A DNA stretch of 64,000 nucleotides from JAVJUS01 sp040220455 (GTDB lineage Bacteria > Pseudomonadota > Alphaproteobacteria > DSM-16000 > Inquilinaceae): positions 1 to 64,000 of the forward strand of contig JAVJUS010000068.1 of NCBI GenBank assembly GCA_040220455.1. The letters are read 5' to 3'. The position numbers and the translations under genes were made by a program. Positions 49,883 through 58,132 of this stretch are shown here, in pieces. Position 1 is the stretch's first letter. Each line of letters opens with the position of its first letter. The notes beneath the pieces were generated by a model, which saw only the letters and a list, made by a program, of their open reading frames with translations, did not search any database and was not told the origin of the DNA.

Positions 49883-51223
49883 ATGTCCGTAGCCTCCTCC
49901 TCCGGCGACCAGGGAACGCCCGCCGCCGTCGCCGCGGGCCGCCGCGGCGTCCAGCATGTCCTCGGCCGGCTGGAGGTCGACACGCGGCTGCTCGGCATGA
50001 TCATCGCCCTGATCGTCATCTGGGTCGGCTTCGACCTGCTGACGGGCGGGCGCTTCATCACGCCGCGCAACCTCTTCAACCTGTCGGTCCAGACCGCGTC
50101 GGTCGCGGTGATGGCCTGCGGCATGGTGATGGTCATCGTCACGCGCAACATCGACCTGTCGGTCGGCTCGCTGCTGGGCGTGCTCGCCATGGTGATGGGC
50201 GTGGTCCAGGTCGACATCCTGCCCTCCCTGCTCGGCGGCGACGGGGGTGCCGCCTACGACCATCCGGCGACCTGGGTGCTGACGCTGCTGGCGGGCATCG
50301 TGCTGGGCGCGATCATCGGCCTGGGCCAGGGGGCGGTGATCGCCTTCGGGCGCGTGCCGTCCTTCATCGTGACGCTGGGCGGCCTGCTGGTCTGGCGCGG
50401 CTGCGCCTGGTGGACGACGCAGGGCCGCACGATCGCGCCGCTCGACAGCAACTTCTCCCTGATGGGCGGCGGCGTCGACGGCACGATAGGGGCGACCTGG
50501 AGCTGGGTGTTCGGCGCGATCGCCATCGCGGCCGTCCTGGCGCTGGCGGTGCGCGCGCGGGCCCAGCGCCGGCGCTTCGGCTTCCCGCTCAAGCCGATCT
50601 GGGCGGAGATCGTGTCGACCGGCCTGCTGGTCGCGGCGGTCGTCGGCTTCGTCATGACCATGAACGCCTATCCCCTGCCCTCGCGGATCGCCGAGGAGAT
50701 CGCGACCGAGCGCGGCATGGCGATCCCGGAGGACGGGGAGGTGTTCATCGCCCACGGCATCGCGGTGCCGGTGCTGATCGTCGTCGGCGTGGCTCTGGTG
50801 ATGACGCTGCTCGCCTCGCGCACCAAGTTCGGGCGCTACGTCTTCGCCATCGGCGGCAATCCGGAGGCGGCGGAGCTCGCCGGCATCAACACGCGGCGCG
50901 TGGTCATGGTCGTGTTCATGATCATGGGCATGCTGTGCGCCATCGCCGGCGCCATCGCCGCGGCGCGCCTGCAATCCGCCGCCAACGACCTGGGCACGCT
51001 GGACGAGCTCCGGGTCATCGCCGCCGCGGTGATCGGCGGCACCTCGCTGGCCGGCGGCGTCGGCACGGTCGCCGGTGCCGTGCTGGGCGCGGTGGTGATG
51101 CAGAGCCTGCAGAGCGGCATGGCGCTGGTCGGCGTCAATTCGAGCCTGCAGAGCATCGTCATCGGGCTGGTGCTGGTGCTCGCCGTCTTCATCGACGGCC
51201 TCTACCAACGCAGCCGCCGCTGA
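49883..51223 (+). CDS. Sugar ABC transporter permease (CUT2/XylH-type)
   Basis: A 446-residue permease, longer than the usual 320-350 owing to an N-terminal extension and a periplasmic insertion near residues 235-290 (between two membrane segments). The characteristic segments are LSVQTASVAVMACGMVMVIV, NIDLSVGSLLGV, and the C-terminal GGTSLAGGVGTVAGAVLGA. About nine helices are predicted. It is 149 nt after the binding-protein gene and is followed after 41 nt by the ATPase. XylH relatives of the same length are known. Confidence 0.93.
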   Translation: MSVASSSGDQGTPAAVAAGRRGVQHVLGRLEVDTRLLGMIIALIVIWVGFDLLTGGRFITPRNLFNLSVQTASVAVMACGMVMVIVTRNIDLSVGSLLGVLAMVMGVVQVDILPSLLGGDGGAAYDHPATWVLTLLAGIVLGAIIGLGQGAVIAFGRVPSFIVTLGGLLVWRGCAWWTTQGRTIAPLDSNFSLMGGGVDGTIGATWSWVFGAIAIAAVLALAVRARAQRRRFGFPLKPIWAEIVSTGLLVAAVVGFVMTMNAYPLPSRIAEEIATERGMAIPEDGEVFIAHGIAVPVLIVVGVALVMTLLASRTKFGRYVFAIGGNPEAAELAGINTRRVVMVVFMIMGMLCAIAGAIAAARLQSAANDLGTLDELRVIAAAVIGGTSLAGGVGTVAGAVLGAVVMQSLQSGMALVGVNSSLQSIVIGLVLVLAVFIDGLYQRSRR

Positions 51224-51264
51224 GCCGGCTTCGCCGAACGCCTCGACCGGAAGGAATCGCGACC

Positions 51265-52104
51265 ATGCCCCAGGACGAGACCGCTCCGCAAACCGCCCCG
51301 GAGCGCGCCGCCGCCGCCCGTCACGCCGAGCGCGGCACGCCCATGGTCGAGATGCGCCACATGTCGCTGAGCTTCGGCGGCGTGAAGGCGGTCGACGATG
51401 TCGGCATCGACCTCTATCCCGGCGAGGTGGTCGGGCTGCTCGGCCACAACGGCGCGGGCAAGTCGTGCCTGATCAAGATGCTGTCGGGCGCCTACAAGCG
51501 GGATGCGGGCGAGATCCTGGTCGGCGGCAGGCCGGTGGACATCCAGAACCCGCGCGACGCCAAGCGTTTCGGGATCGAGACGATCTACCAGACGCTGGCG
51601 CTGGCCGACAACATCGACGCGCCGGGCAACCTGTTCCTCGGCCGGGAGAAGATGACGCCGTTCGGCACGCTCGACGACGCGGCGATGGAGGCCGAGACGC
51701 GCGAGGTGATGAACCGGCTCAACCCCAACTTCAAGAACTTCAAGCAGGCGGTGAAGGACCTGTCGGGCGGCCAGCGCCAGTCGGTGGCGATCGCGCGCGC
51801 GATCTACTTCAACGCCCGCGTCCTGATCATGGACGAGCCCACGGCCGCCCTCGGCCCGGCGGAGACCAAGCAGGTCGCCGACCTGATCCTCCAGCTCAAG
51901 AAGGAGGGCATCGGCATCTTCCTGATCAGCCACGACCTGCACGACGTCTTCGACCTCTCCGACCGCGTCTTCGTGATGAAGAACGGCAAGATGGTCGGCA
52001 GCGTGAACACGGCCGACGTCACCAAGGACGACGTGCTGGGCATGATCATCCTGGGCAAGATGCCGGGCCGGCAGGCCGAGCAGGAGCTGGAACAACTCCA
52101 CTAG
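51265..52104 (+). CDS. Sugar ABC transporter ATPase, single-domain (FrcA-type)
   Basis: A 279-residue ATPase with only one ABC domain, unlike XylG/RbsA, which have two and are about 500 residues. Walker A is GHNGAGKSC, the signature LSGGQRQSVAIARAI and Walker B VLIMDEPTAAL, followed by FLISHDLHDV. This single-domain form matches FrcA-type systems. The ATG is preceded by AAGGA. The stop codon TAG (52102-52104) lies inside palindromic repeat A, which begins at 52101. The product is functional in length; it probably works as a homodimer. Confidence 0.93.
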   Translation: MPQDETAPQTAPERAAAARHAERGTPMVEMRHMSLSFGGVKAVDDVGIDLYPGEVVGLLGHNGAGKSCLIKMLSGAYKRDAGEILVGGRPVDIQNPRDAKRFGIETIYQTLALADNIDAPGNLFLGREKMTPFGTLDDAAMEAETREVMNRLNPNFKNFKQAVKDLSGGQRQSVAIARAIYFNARVLIMDEPTAALGPAETKQVADLILQLKKEGIGIFLISHDLHDVFDLSDRVFVMKNGKMVGSVNTADVTKDDVLGMIILGKMPGRQAEQELEQLH

Positions 52105-52140
52105 AGCATCCTGCGCCCGAACGGGCGCAGGATGCTCTAG
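52101..52140. repeat. Repeat A, copy 2 (18-bp palindrome overlapping the ATPase stop)
   Basis: CTAGAGCATCCTGCGCCC (52101-52118) and GGGCGCAGGATGCTCTAG (52123-52140) pair perfectly around GAAC. The sugar ATPase stop codon TAG is positions 52102-52104. Repeat B follows directly at 52141. Confidence 0.9.
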
Positions 52141-52200
52141 ATTGTTGAAGATAGGGCAATTTTTTCCGAACTGAAAACCATCAGTTCGGAAATTGCCCTA
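52141..52200. repeat. Repeat B, copy 1
   Basis: ATTGTTGAAGA is followed by a hairpin of TAGGGCAATTT and, after TTT, CCGAACTGA (52152-52174), pairing with TCAGTTCGG and AAATTGCCCTA (52181-52200). A second copy with the same lead sequence is at 54606-54668. Confidence 0.85.
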
Positions 52201-52283
52201 GGTCAAAGAGTTGGCCGAGTTCCGCTTAGCCCAGGGAAGCGGACCGACACGCCGAGGTTCTCGTGACAATGCCCGCTCGCCGC

Positions 52284-53903
52284 CTACGACATCGACAACG
52301 CCGGGTAGTCGATTTCTCGGGCCGGCTGCAGAGCGAATCCGCGTAGCGCACTCGAGCTGGCCGTGTGGATCGACCGCCAGAACGGCTGCACGATCACGCT
52401 GTCGGCCTGCAACATGGTTTGCAGTTCGCGCATCACCGTGCGCCGCTCGTCAACGTCGAGGATTCCCATGGCCCGATCCAGGGCCGCGTCGAATTCCGGG
52501 TTGGCGTAGCCTGACTCGTTCCACGCCACACCGGACCGGTATGCCAGGTTCAGCACCTGGACGCCCAGCGGGCGATGCGCCCAGGAGGTGAAGCCGAACG
52601 GCCATTCGGTCCAGCGATCCCAATAGGTGCCGCCGGGCATGATATTGATGTCGAGCGATATGCCGGCGGGCCGAAGCATCTCGGCGATCACCTGGCAGGT
52701 ATTGGGCTCCCATGTCGGCTGGGCGACGCAATGGATCTCGAGCTCCAGCCCGTCACCATAGCCGGCCTCGGCCAGCAGGGACCGTGCACGATCGTAGTCC
52801 TGCTCGACGGGCGGCATCGGCGCATATTCCGGGTGGATCGGCGCCACGTGGTGATCCTCGCCCGGTGTCCCGAAGTCCTGGTAGCCCAGTCGGAGCAGTT
52901 CGGCGTGGTCGATACAGGCGCGGATCGCCTGTCGCACCCGGATGTCGTCGAACGGTGCCTCGGTGACCCGCATTCTGGCCACTCCCGTGTACCCGGTCAC
53001 CGCTTCGTGCAGCACGGCGCCTTCGAGAGACCGGACTGCCGGGACCAAGTCCGAGCTGATCTCGTACAACAGGTCGACCTGGCCCGAGGCGAGTGCGGCC
53101 AGATGCGCGGAGGGGTCATCGCCGTGGTCGATGATCTCGATGGCGTCCAGGCCGACGCCACCGCCCCACCAAGGCACATCGCTGCGACGAACCAGGGAAG
53201 CGCGCTGACCGACGGCAAAGTCGGTCAACAGGAACGGTCCGGTCCCGATCGGGTTGTCGACGAAACTGGCGCCATCTTTCCAGAAGTCGCGATGGGCGAT
53301 CAGCGCCGGATAGTCGGCGAGGCTCTCCGGCAATGCGACATCGGGAATGCTAAGGTGGAAGCGGACGGTGTGGTCGTCCACAGGCTCCACCGACTCCACG
53401 GCGATGAACCGAGAGAAATTGGACGAGCCGTGTGCCTCTGTCCGCCAAGTCTCGACATTCGCGACAACGTCGGCGGCGGTGAAAATGTCACCGTTGTTCC
53501 AGGTGACACCATGACGCAGGTGGAACGTCCACTCGGTCAGGTCGTCGTTGACCGACCAGCGCTCGGCAAGGTAAGGCCGCGTGATGTTGTCCGGCCCCGT
53601 CTTGGCCAGGGGTTCCAGAACCGCCCGATAAAGATTCCCTTTCTGCCCCCAATCGGCCAGCGACGGATCACTCGCCTCCATGACGTTCATCGAAAGCCTG
53701 AGTGTGCCGGTACCCGACTCCTTTGCCCGAGCCGAAGGCACCGGGTTCGCCCCCCCGCCCGCGAGGGCGTATGCCGTGGGAGCCGATAGGCCCAACAGCG
53801 TGGCAGTGCGCAAGAAATCGCGACGTCCGAGCTTGCCCGACCGGAAGGAGGCGAGAATTCGGGGCAATACGGCGTGTATCGCCTCCAGGTGCTTTTCGAT
53901 CAT
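52284..53903 (-). CDS. Peptide/nickel-type ABC transporter substrate-binding protein (family 5, Tat-exported)
   Basis: A 539-residue periplasmic binding protein. The signal is of the twin-arginine type: GRRDFLRTATLLGLSA followed by AYALAGG, about 25-40 residues from the start. The mature part has the family 5 pattern GTLRLSMNVMEASDPSLADW, DDLTEWTFHLRHGVTWNNG and DNPIGTGPFLLTDF. No permease or ATPase genes of this system are nearby, so it is an orphan. The ATG at 53903 has GGAG upstream; an ATG at 53957 is also possible. Base composition is lower in GC than its neighbours and it lies between repeat A/B copies, suggesting transfer. Confidence 0.88.
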   Translation of the reverse strand: MIEKHLEAIHAVLPRILASFRSGKLGRRDFLRTATLLGLSAPTAYALAGGGANPVPSARAKESGTGTLRLSMNVMEASDPSLADWGQKGNLYRAVLEPLAKTGPDNITRPYLAERWSVNDDLTEWTFHLRHGVTWNNGDIFTAADVVANVETWRTEAHGSSNFSRFIAVESVEPVDDHTVRFHLSIPDVALPESLADYPALIAHRDFWKDGASFVDNPIGTGPFLLTDFAVGQRASLVRRSDVPWWGGGVGLDAIEIIDHGDDPSAHLAALASGQVDLLYEISSDLVPAVRSLEGAVLHEAVTGYTGVARMRVTEAPFDDIRVRQAIRACIDHAELLRLGYQDFGTPGEDHHVAPIHPEYAPMPPVEQDYDRARSLLAEAGYGDGLELEIHCVAQPTWEPNTCQVIAEMLRPAGISLDINIMPGGTYWDRWTEWPFGFTSWAHRPLGVQVLNLAYRSGVAWNESGYANPEFDAALDRAMGILDVDERRTVMRELQTMLQADSVIVQPFWRSIHTASSSALRGFALQPAREIDYPALSMS

Positions 53904-54039
53904 CGGGCTCGATCTCCGTGTGATGGCATAAGAATAGAACAAATTTTGGCGGTTCAAGGCTTGCGCCGCCGATCATCCCCACCGGCATTGTCGCACCACT
54001 GATGGCATCGTCACGGGAACGGGGCCCGAGCACGGCGCC

Positions 54040-54470
54040 ACCGTGGACGCAGTCACCCACGCATCGAAGACCGCGGCACGGAAGCAGCGAAGCGTCGATC
54101 GGGCGATCAGGTGGCGCCGGAGGTTGCGTTCTCGCTGGCGAACCGGTTGATGCGAGGCCTCGGCTCGGTTGTCCAGCCTCAGGCCCTGGACGTGCCGCGC
54201 CGAGAGCCCGAGCTACGCGAAGGCCGCACCATAGGACCGGAGCCGGTCGGTCGTCACGCGTGTCGGCGTGACGCCCCGCCTCTTCAGCAGCCGACGCATC
54301 AGCTCGAGAGGAGCTGCCCGGTCGCGCCGGCGCCGGACCGTCTCGGAGCGGACCTCGAGGCCACGCCAGGCCAGCACGTCCTCCACGTCCCGGTAGCTCG
54401 GCGTGACGCGGAGATACGGACGGACAGCCTGCCGGATGACCGACGGCGACTGATGGCGCGCGTCGGAGAC
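54040..54470 (-). pseudogene. Decayed IS6/IS26-family transposase remnant
   Basis: Translated on the minus strand, the stretch reads, with an internal stop and deletions, as an IS6-type transposase. The N-terminal part is SPSVIRQAVRPYLRVTPSY, then RDVEDVLAWRGLEVRSETVRR. A jump removes most of the DDE domain. It resumes as LELMRRLLKRRGVTPTRVTT, then DRLRSYGAAF, a TAG stop, LGLSARHVQGLRLDNRAEAS, HQPVRQRERN and RRHLIARSTLRCFRAAV. The catalytic Asp residues of the first half are deleted. Terminal inverted repeats could not be defined. Confidence 0.8.
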
Positions 54471-54570
54471 CGGCTTCCCGAGCCCGGCCTACCGAGCCCC
54501 GATCGCGGTCGCCACGGGTCCCGTGACAATGCCGGATCGCACGTTCTTAAGAGCCGGGACACGCGAGCGA

Positions 54571-54604
54571 CCTGCGCCCCGAAGGGCGCAGACAAGATGC
54601 TCTA
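54571..54604. repeat. Repeat A, copy 3 (degenerate)
   Basis: CTGCGCCCC-GAA-GGGCGCAG is followed by ACAA and then GATGCTCTAG, the right end of repeat A. The left CTAGAGCATC end is missing. It is followed immediately by repeat B, in the same order as at 52101-52200. Confidence 0.7.
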
Positions 54605-54605
54605 G

Positions 54606-54668
54606 GTTGTTGAAGATAGGGCAAGTCTTTCCGAGCTGATGATTCCATCAGTTCGGAAATTGCCCTAG
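54606..54668. repeat. Repeat B, copy 2 (supplies stop of TauD-like gene)
   Basis: GTTGTTGAAGATAGGGCAAG, then TCTTTCCGAGCTGATGATTC, pairs with ATCAGTTCGGAAATTGCCCTA at its right end. The right end provides the TAG stop codon (54667-54665) of the minus-strand TauD-like gene. Confidence 0.85.
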
Positions 54669-55681
54669 TTCCGCATCGGGATCCCTTTCTCCCATCGGAA
54701 GCCGACACCTCCCCCCTGCCAGACGCCCTCACCCATCGGATTGGGCCCGTCAATGTTCACATGGATCGGTAGGCCGAAGTCGGGCGCAAGGTTCTTGACG
54801 CCCTTCACGGTGCTGCGATGCATGATCCGCAAGCCCTGGTTTTCCACGGGCATGTGTGCTTCGGGTGCCGCCCGATGCGCGACGGCCAGATTGTCGATGA
54901 AGACACAATCGTTTTCGCTGTATTCGTAGGCGATGGCATATCCGTTTGTCAGCCCGGCGTTCAGGACGTCGTTGTATTCGTGGCAGAGCTGCTTCAGTTC
55001 GTCGGCGTGAAGAAGGCGGAAGCCGTCCCGATCCGGCAGCTTTTCGATGACGGCGCCGGTCATGCCCAGATGCAGCCAGATGCACTTCTGCCCGGAGACG
55101 GGGTGCTCATGGACCAGCGGATGCACGACACCCGAGGCGGAGTTCACCGAAGACAGACGGCTCCAGCGCTCCTGGCGGTCCTCGGGAAGCGCGTCGAAGG
55201 CAAGCCCCTGGTGGGCGAAATGCGTGCCACCGCCATGCTCGGCGGGCCGTACGATGTGATAGCCCGAATGCGAAAACGTGGCGGGCAGGAAACTGCCGTC
55301 ATTGTGCCATTGCGGTCCGACATCCGGAATGCCGTGGCGTGAGTCGTTCGAAAGGCGAAAGATATGGTGGTTCCCGCCCGGCGTCCGGGGATGAACGCCA
55401 TGCGTGCTGTGCAGCTCTTTCCCGCCCCATAGACAGCTGGCGCGCAGGAAATCCTCGGCGTCCAGTGGCGTCTCGTTCTTGAAAACGAGGAAGCCGCGAT
55501 GCGCCATTTCACGCTCCAGCACGTCGACGACCTCGGCCGGTGGTGCGCCCCTGCTGGACAGATCTATCCCCGAGACTTGCGCGCCAATCGGATCGAGAGC
55601 GGTGATCTTGCCGCCGAATCCTCCGATGACGGCAGAACGCGCCGGCTCGATCGGTGGGAGCTTCATCGAGTGCGTATTCAA
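54665..55681 (-). CDS. TauD/TfdA-family Fe(II)/2-oxoglutarate dioxygenase
   Basis: A 338-residue non-haem iron dioxygenase. The facial triad is visible as HND in PQWHNDGSFLPA and the distal His in LAVAHRAAPEA. The N-terminal strand GFLVFKNETPLDAEDFLRA and the C-terminal Arg-containing HRSTVKG fit the family, which oxidises taurine, 2,4-D and other substrates. The start is TTG at 55681, supported by AAGGAGGTGA upstream; ATG at 55666 is an internal alternative. The stop codon is contributed by repeat B. It is divergent from the GYD gene. Its substrate is unknown. Confidence 0.9.
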   Translation of the reverse strand: MNTHSMKLPPIEPARSAVIGGFGGKITALDPIGAQVSGIDLSSRGAPPAEVVDVLEREMAHRGFLVFKNETPLDAEDFLRASCLWGGKELHSTHGVHPRTPGGNHHIFRLSNDSRHGIPDVGPQWHNDGSFLPATFSHSGYHIVRPAEHGGGTHFAHQGLAFDALPEDRQERWSRLSSVNSASGVVHPLVHEHPVSGQKCIWLHLGMTGAVIEKLPDRDGFRLLHADELKQLCHEYNDVLNAGLTNGYAIAYEYSENDCVFIDNLAVAHRAAPEAHMPVENQGLRIMHRSTVKGVKNLAPDFGLPIHVNIDGPNPMGEGVWQGGGVGFRWEKGIPMRN

Positions 55682-55820
55682 AAGTCACCTCCTTGCTTCC
55701 ACCGAACCTAGGAAGAGGTTCGCCAGCGCGAAAGTGTGCAAGCTCGATTCGGCCCACGCGCTCCGTGAGTCATCGGGTCGGAGCCATCGAGGGCCGGACG
55801 CGATTGGGAAGCAAGTTCGT

Positions 55821-55829
55821 TGCTATAAT
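55821..55829 (+). promoter_or_regulatory. Extended -10 promoter for the GYD gene
   Basis: TGCTATAAT (55821-55829) is a perfect extended -10 box in the AT-rich gap between the divergent TauD-like and GYD genes. No strong -35 box is spaced correctly. Transcription would start about 70 nt before the GYD start codon. Confidence 0.5.
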
Positions 55830-55908
55830 TATTATTCCACTGCATTCTTATTATCCCTCTCCGGTTCCAAATTCCCGAAGAAGCAGAGACTGCGGGCGGA
55901 GAAAGACC

Positions 55909-56241
55909 ATGACGATCTACATCACCCAGGGACGGTTCAGCCAAAAGGCCATCGAGGGCTTCGTCGCGAAGCCGGAGGATCGGCGCGACGCCGTCGCGAA
56001 GTTGATGGAAGCGGCCGGCGGCCGGCTGATCGATTACTACGTCACCTTCGGCGACTACGATTTCCTGATCATCTCCGAGGGTCACGACAACAAGGATGTA
56101 GTCGCCTCGCTGCTGACGGCAGCCGCCAGCGGTACGGTCAGCGAGCTCAAGACGACGGTCGCCATGACGACGGCCGACGCGAAAAGTGCCATGGAGAAGG
56201 CAAAGTCGATCGCGGGCAGCTTCCGGGCCCCCGGTACCTGA
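55909..56241 (+). CDS. GYD-domain protein
   Basis: A 110-residue soluble protein of the GYD family, small ferredoxin-like-fold proteins named after a Gly-Tyr-Asp-type motif; here FGDYDFLIISEG is the signature. The N-terminus YITQGRFSQKAIEGFVAKPE and the C-terminal helix are typical. The ATG at 55909 has GGCGGAGAAAG upstream. Function is unknown for the family. It is divergent from the TauD-like gene. Confidence 0.88.
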   Translation: MTIYITQGRFSQKAIEGFVAKPEDRRDAVAKLMEAAGGRLIDYYVTFGDYDFLIISEGHDNKDVVASLLTAAASGTVSELKTTVAMTTADAKSAMEKAKSIAGSFRAPGT

Positions 56242-56300
56242 CACGAGCGCGGCGGCGCGGGCTCGGCCTACCCTGCCCGGCCCGCCCCTGCCCGGCCCGC

Positions 56301-56370
56301 GTCGAGCGGACCGTGGCGGCGGTGCCAGCCACCAGTGACTCGTCCGGGTAGCCGGCGTGGCGCGGGTCGG
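56301..56370 (-). pseudogene. Fragment of a GFA-family gene 3' end
   Basis: About 70 bp nearly identical to the 3' end of the GFA-family gene at 58379-58448, with a one-base indel and about nine differences. On the minus strand it decodes DPRHAGYPDESL before the frame shifts. It is the remnant of a duplicated or deleted gene in the otherwise unassigned gap between the GYD and MFS genes. Confidence 0.7.
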
Positions 56371-56443
56371 CCGGTCCGTCAGCGATCGAGGGGCGGGGAC
56401 GGACGGCATCGCGACCGGTCCCGCCGACCGGAAGCCCGCTCCG

Positions 56444-57586
56444 TCAGGCGGGCCGGGCCAGCGGGAACTCCCGCCTGAAGACCACGCAGCCGGCAATGGC
56501 GGCCATCGCGAACACGGCGGCGGCGGGACGGGCCCCGACGCTGTCCAGCAGCATCCCGAAGAGTGGCGCGCCGATGACCTGGCCGACGGCGATCGCCAGG
56601 AATCCCAGCATCAGCCCCGTCGCGGGCCTGTCCGGCAGCGCCCTCACGCCCCAGACCAGATAGACGCCGGTCAGCATCATGTAGGCCGCCCCGAACACGC
56701 CGCCACCGACCAGGACGGCCGGCCCGTTGGCCGCCATGCCGACCGTCAGGGCGCCGACAGCCAGTAGCACGAGCGATCCGGCATGAACCGGGTTCAGTCC
56801 GAAGCGGCGGATCAGCGGACCTGCGAGGCTGCCGGACAGGCCGACCAGGCCGATGGTGAGCCAAAGCGTGCCGACATCGGCGCTCGTCCATCCGAGCCCC
56901 CGGCGCGCGAGTTCGCCGCCGAACGACCATACGGCCGTGCTGGCCGCGCCCATGAACAGGGCCGCGATCACGAGACGCCACAGATCCCCGCTCATCGCGG
57001 GCAGACCGCGGGCGCCCCGGGCCGGGGCGTTGCCCGGACCGGGGGTCGTGAGCAGCACGGCCACGGTCTCCAGCAAGGCGATGCCGGCGAAGATCGTGAA
57101 GGCGAGCCGCCAGTCATTGCCGAGGGCGAGGGCTGCCGGCGCGGAGAGGGCGACGCCGCCGCTGGCCCCGGCATTCACGATGGTGTTCACCGTGTCCCGA
57201 CGCTCCGGCGCGACCCGGCGGGCGACCGCCGCCGCCAAGGGGGGCGAGGCGAGGCCGGTGCTCGTGCCCGCGAAAAGAACGGCCGCGCCGAGCGCGACAC
57301 CGCCCGGGGCCAGCGCGATCCCGACCATGCCCAGCGTCGCGACACAACCCGCGAGGCCGGCGACGAACCGGGGACCGAAGCGCTCGGTCATGCCGGCGGA
57401 CACGATGATCGCCAGGCAGTATCCCAGGAACGAGCCACCGGAGATCACGCCGCCGAAGGACGGCGAAAGCGCGAGGTCGACCGAGATCGCCGGCAGGAAC
57501 AGCCCGAAGGCGAAGCGGGCGAGGCCATAGCAGGTCGCGATCAGGGCGAAGCCGCTGACCGTCAGGGCGAGGCTGCGCCCGCTCAA
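56444..57586 (-). CDS. MFS transporter (YbfB/CynX-like efflux permease)
   Basis: A 380-residue major facilitator with 12 predicted helices. The first helix starts LALTVSGFALIATCYGLARF, and loop 2-3 has the partial MFS motif SAGMTERFGPR. The start is TTG at 57586, overlapping the TetR stop (TTGA), which fits translational coupling; an alternative start would be internal. The TetR-family regulator is directly upstream in the same operon, so expression is probably induced by a small molecule. The transported compound is unknown. Confidence 0.87.
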   Translation of the reverse strand: MSGRSLALTVSGFALIATCYGLARFAFGLFLPAISVDLALSPSFGGVISGGSFLGYCLAIIVSAGMTERFGPRFVAGLAGCVATLGMVGIALAPGGVALGAAVLFAGTSTGLASPPLAAAVARRVAPERRDTVNTIVNAGASGGVALSAPAALALGNDWRLAFTIFAGIALLETVAVLLTTPGPGNAPARGARGLPAMSGDLWRLVIAALFMGAASTAVWSFGGELARRGLGWTSADVGTLWLTIGLVGLSGSLAGPLIRRFGLNPVHAGSLVLLAVGALTVGMAANGPAVLVGGGVFGAAYMMLTGVYLVWGVRALPDRPATGLMLGFLAIAVGQVIGAPLFGMLLDSVGARPAAAVFAMAAIAGCVVFRREFPLARPA

Positions 57587-58122
57587 TCGGTCGCCCCTTG
57601 CCCCACCGCCGCGCCGACCAGGGCGACGGCGGCGTGCCGCGCCGCGGCGATGGCCGCTTCGCCGCGATAGACGGCCGCATGGGTCGCGCCCTCGAACAGC
57701 ACGAGGACCTGCTCGGTCAACAGCGCGTCCGGCCGGCCGAGATCGGCCGTGACGCATTCGGCGATGCGGTCGGCGACAGCGGCCTTGTGCGCCCGGATCC
57801 GCTCCGCGAGCGCGGGGTCGGCCGGCGCCGCCTCGCCGAGGCAGCGCAGGAAGAAGCAGCCGCGCGCGCCCTCCGCCGCGGTCCACCGCTCCAGCCCGGT
57901 GAACAGGCCCGCCACGGAATCCCGCGGCATGCCCTCGAGAAACCGGGCGCCCCGCGCATCCAGCACACCCGCCACCAGGCGGGCACGGCTGCCCGCATGC
58001 TTGTAGAGGGTCCGCGTCGAGACGCCGGCGGCGCGGGTCAGCCGGTCCATGCCCGTGGCCGAGACCCCCTCGGCGTCGAGCACGGGTTCGACGGCCCTGA
58101 TGATCGAATCGAAATCCGCCAT
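57583..58122 (-). CDS. TetR-family transcriptional regulator
   Basis: A 179-residue repressor. The N-terminal HTH is AAGVSTRTLYKHAGSRARLV. The C-terminal ligand-binding domain is helical with TEQVLVLFEGATHAAVYRG. ATG at 58122 is preferred over 58131. A perfect palindrome (58133-58150) sits just upstream, so self-repression of the tetR-MFS operon is likely. Confidence 0.92.
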   Translation of the reverse strand: MADFDSIIRAVEPVLDAEGVSATGMDRLTRAAGVSTRTLYKHAGSRARLVAGVLDARGARFLEGMPRDSVAGLFTGLERWTAAEGARGCFFLRCLGEAAPADPALAERIRAHKAAVADRIAECVTADLGRPDALLTEQVLVLFEGATHAAVYRGEAAIAAARHAAVALVGAAVGQGATD

Positions 58123-58132
58123 GGCTCCCATG

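Larger units (their letters stand above)
53904..54664. other. Gene-poor accessory gap with IS remnant
   Basis: Between the binding-protein gene and the TauD-like gene there are 761 bp without an intact gene. The part 54040-54470 holds a decayed IS6-family transposase. The right end (54571-54668) holds degenerate repeat A and repeat B. The left 130 bp is AT-richer and probably contains the promoter of the binding-protein gene, not assigned to hexamers. Confidence 0.7.

Noticed and set aside
54299..54595. 98-codon minus-strand protein in the IS region
   Set aside because: It is in a different frame from the recognisable IS6 transposase remnant and has Arg/Ser-rich shadow composition.
45916..54668. 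CRISPR array or phage attachment sites from the repeated palindromes
   Set aside because: There are only three copies, spaced by kilobases, with no regular spacers, no cas genes and no integrase.
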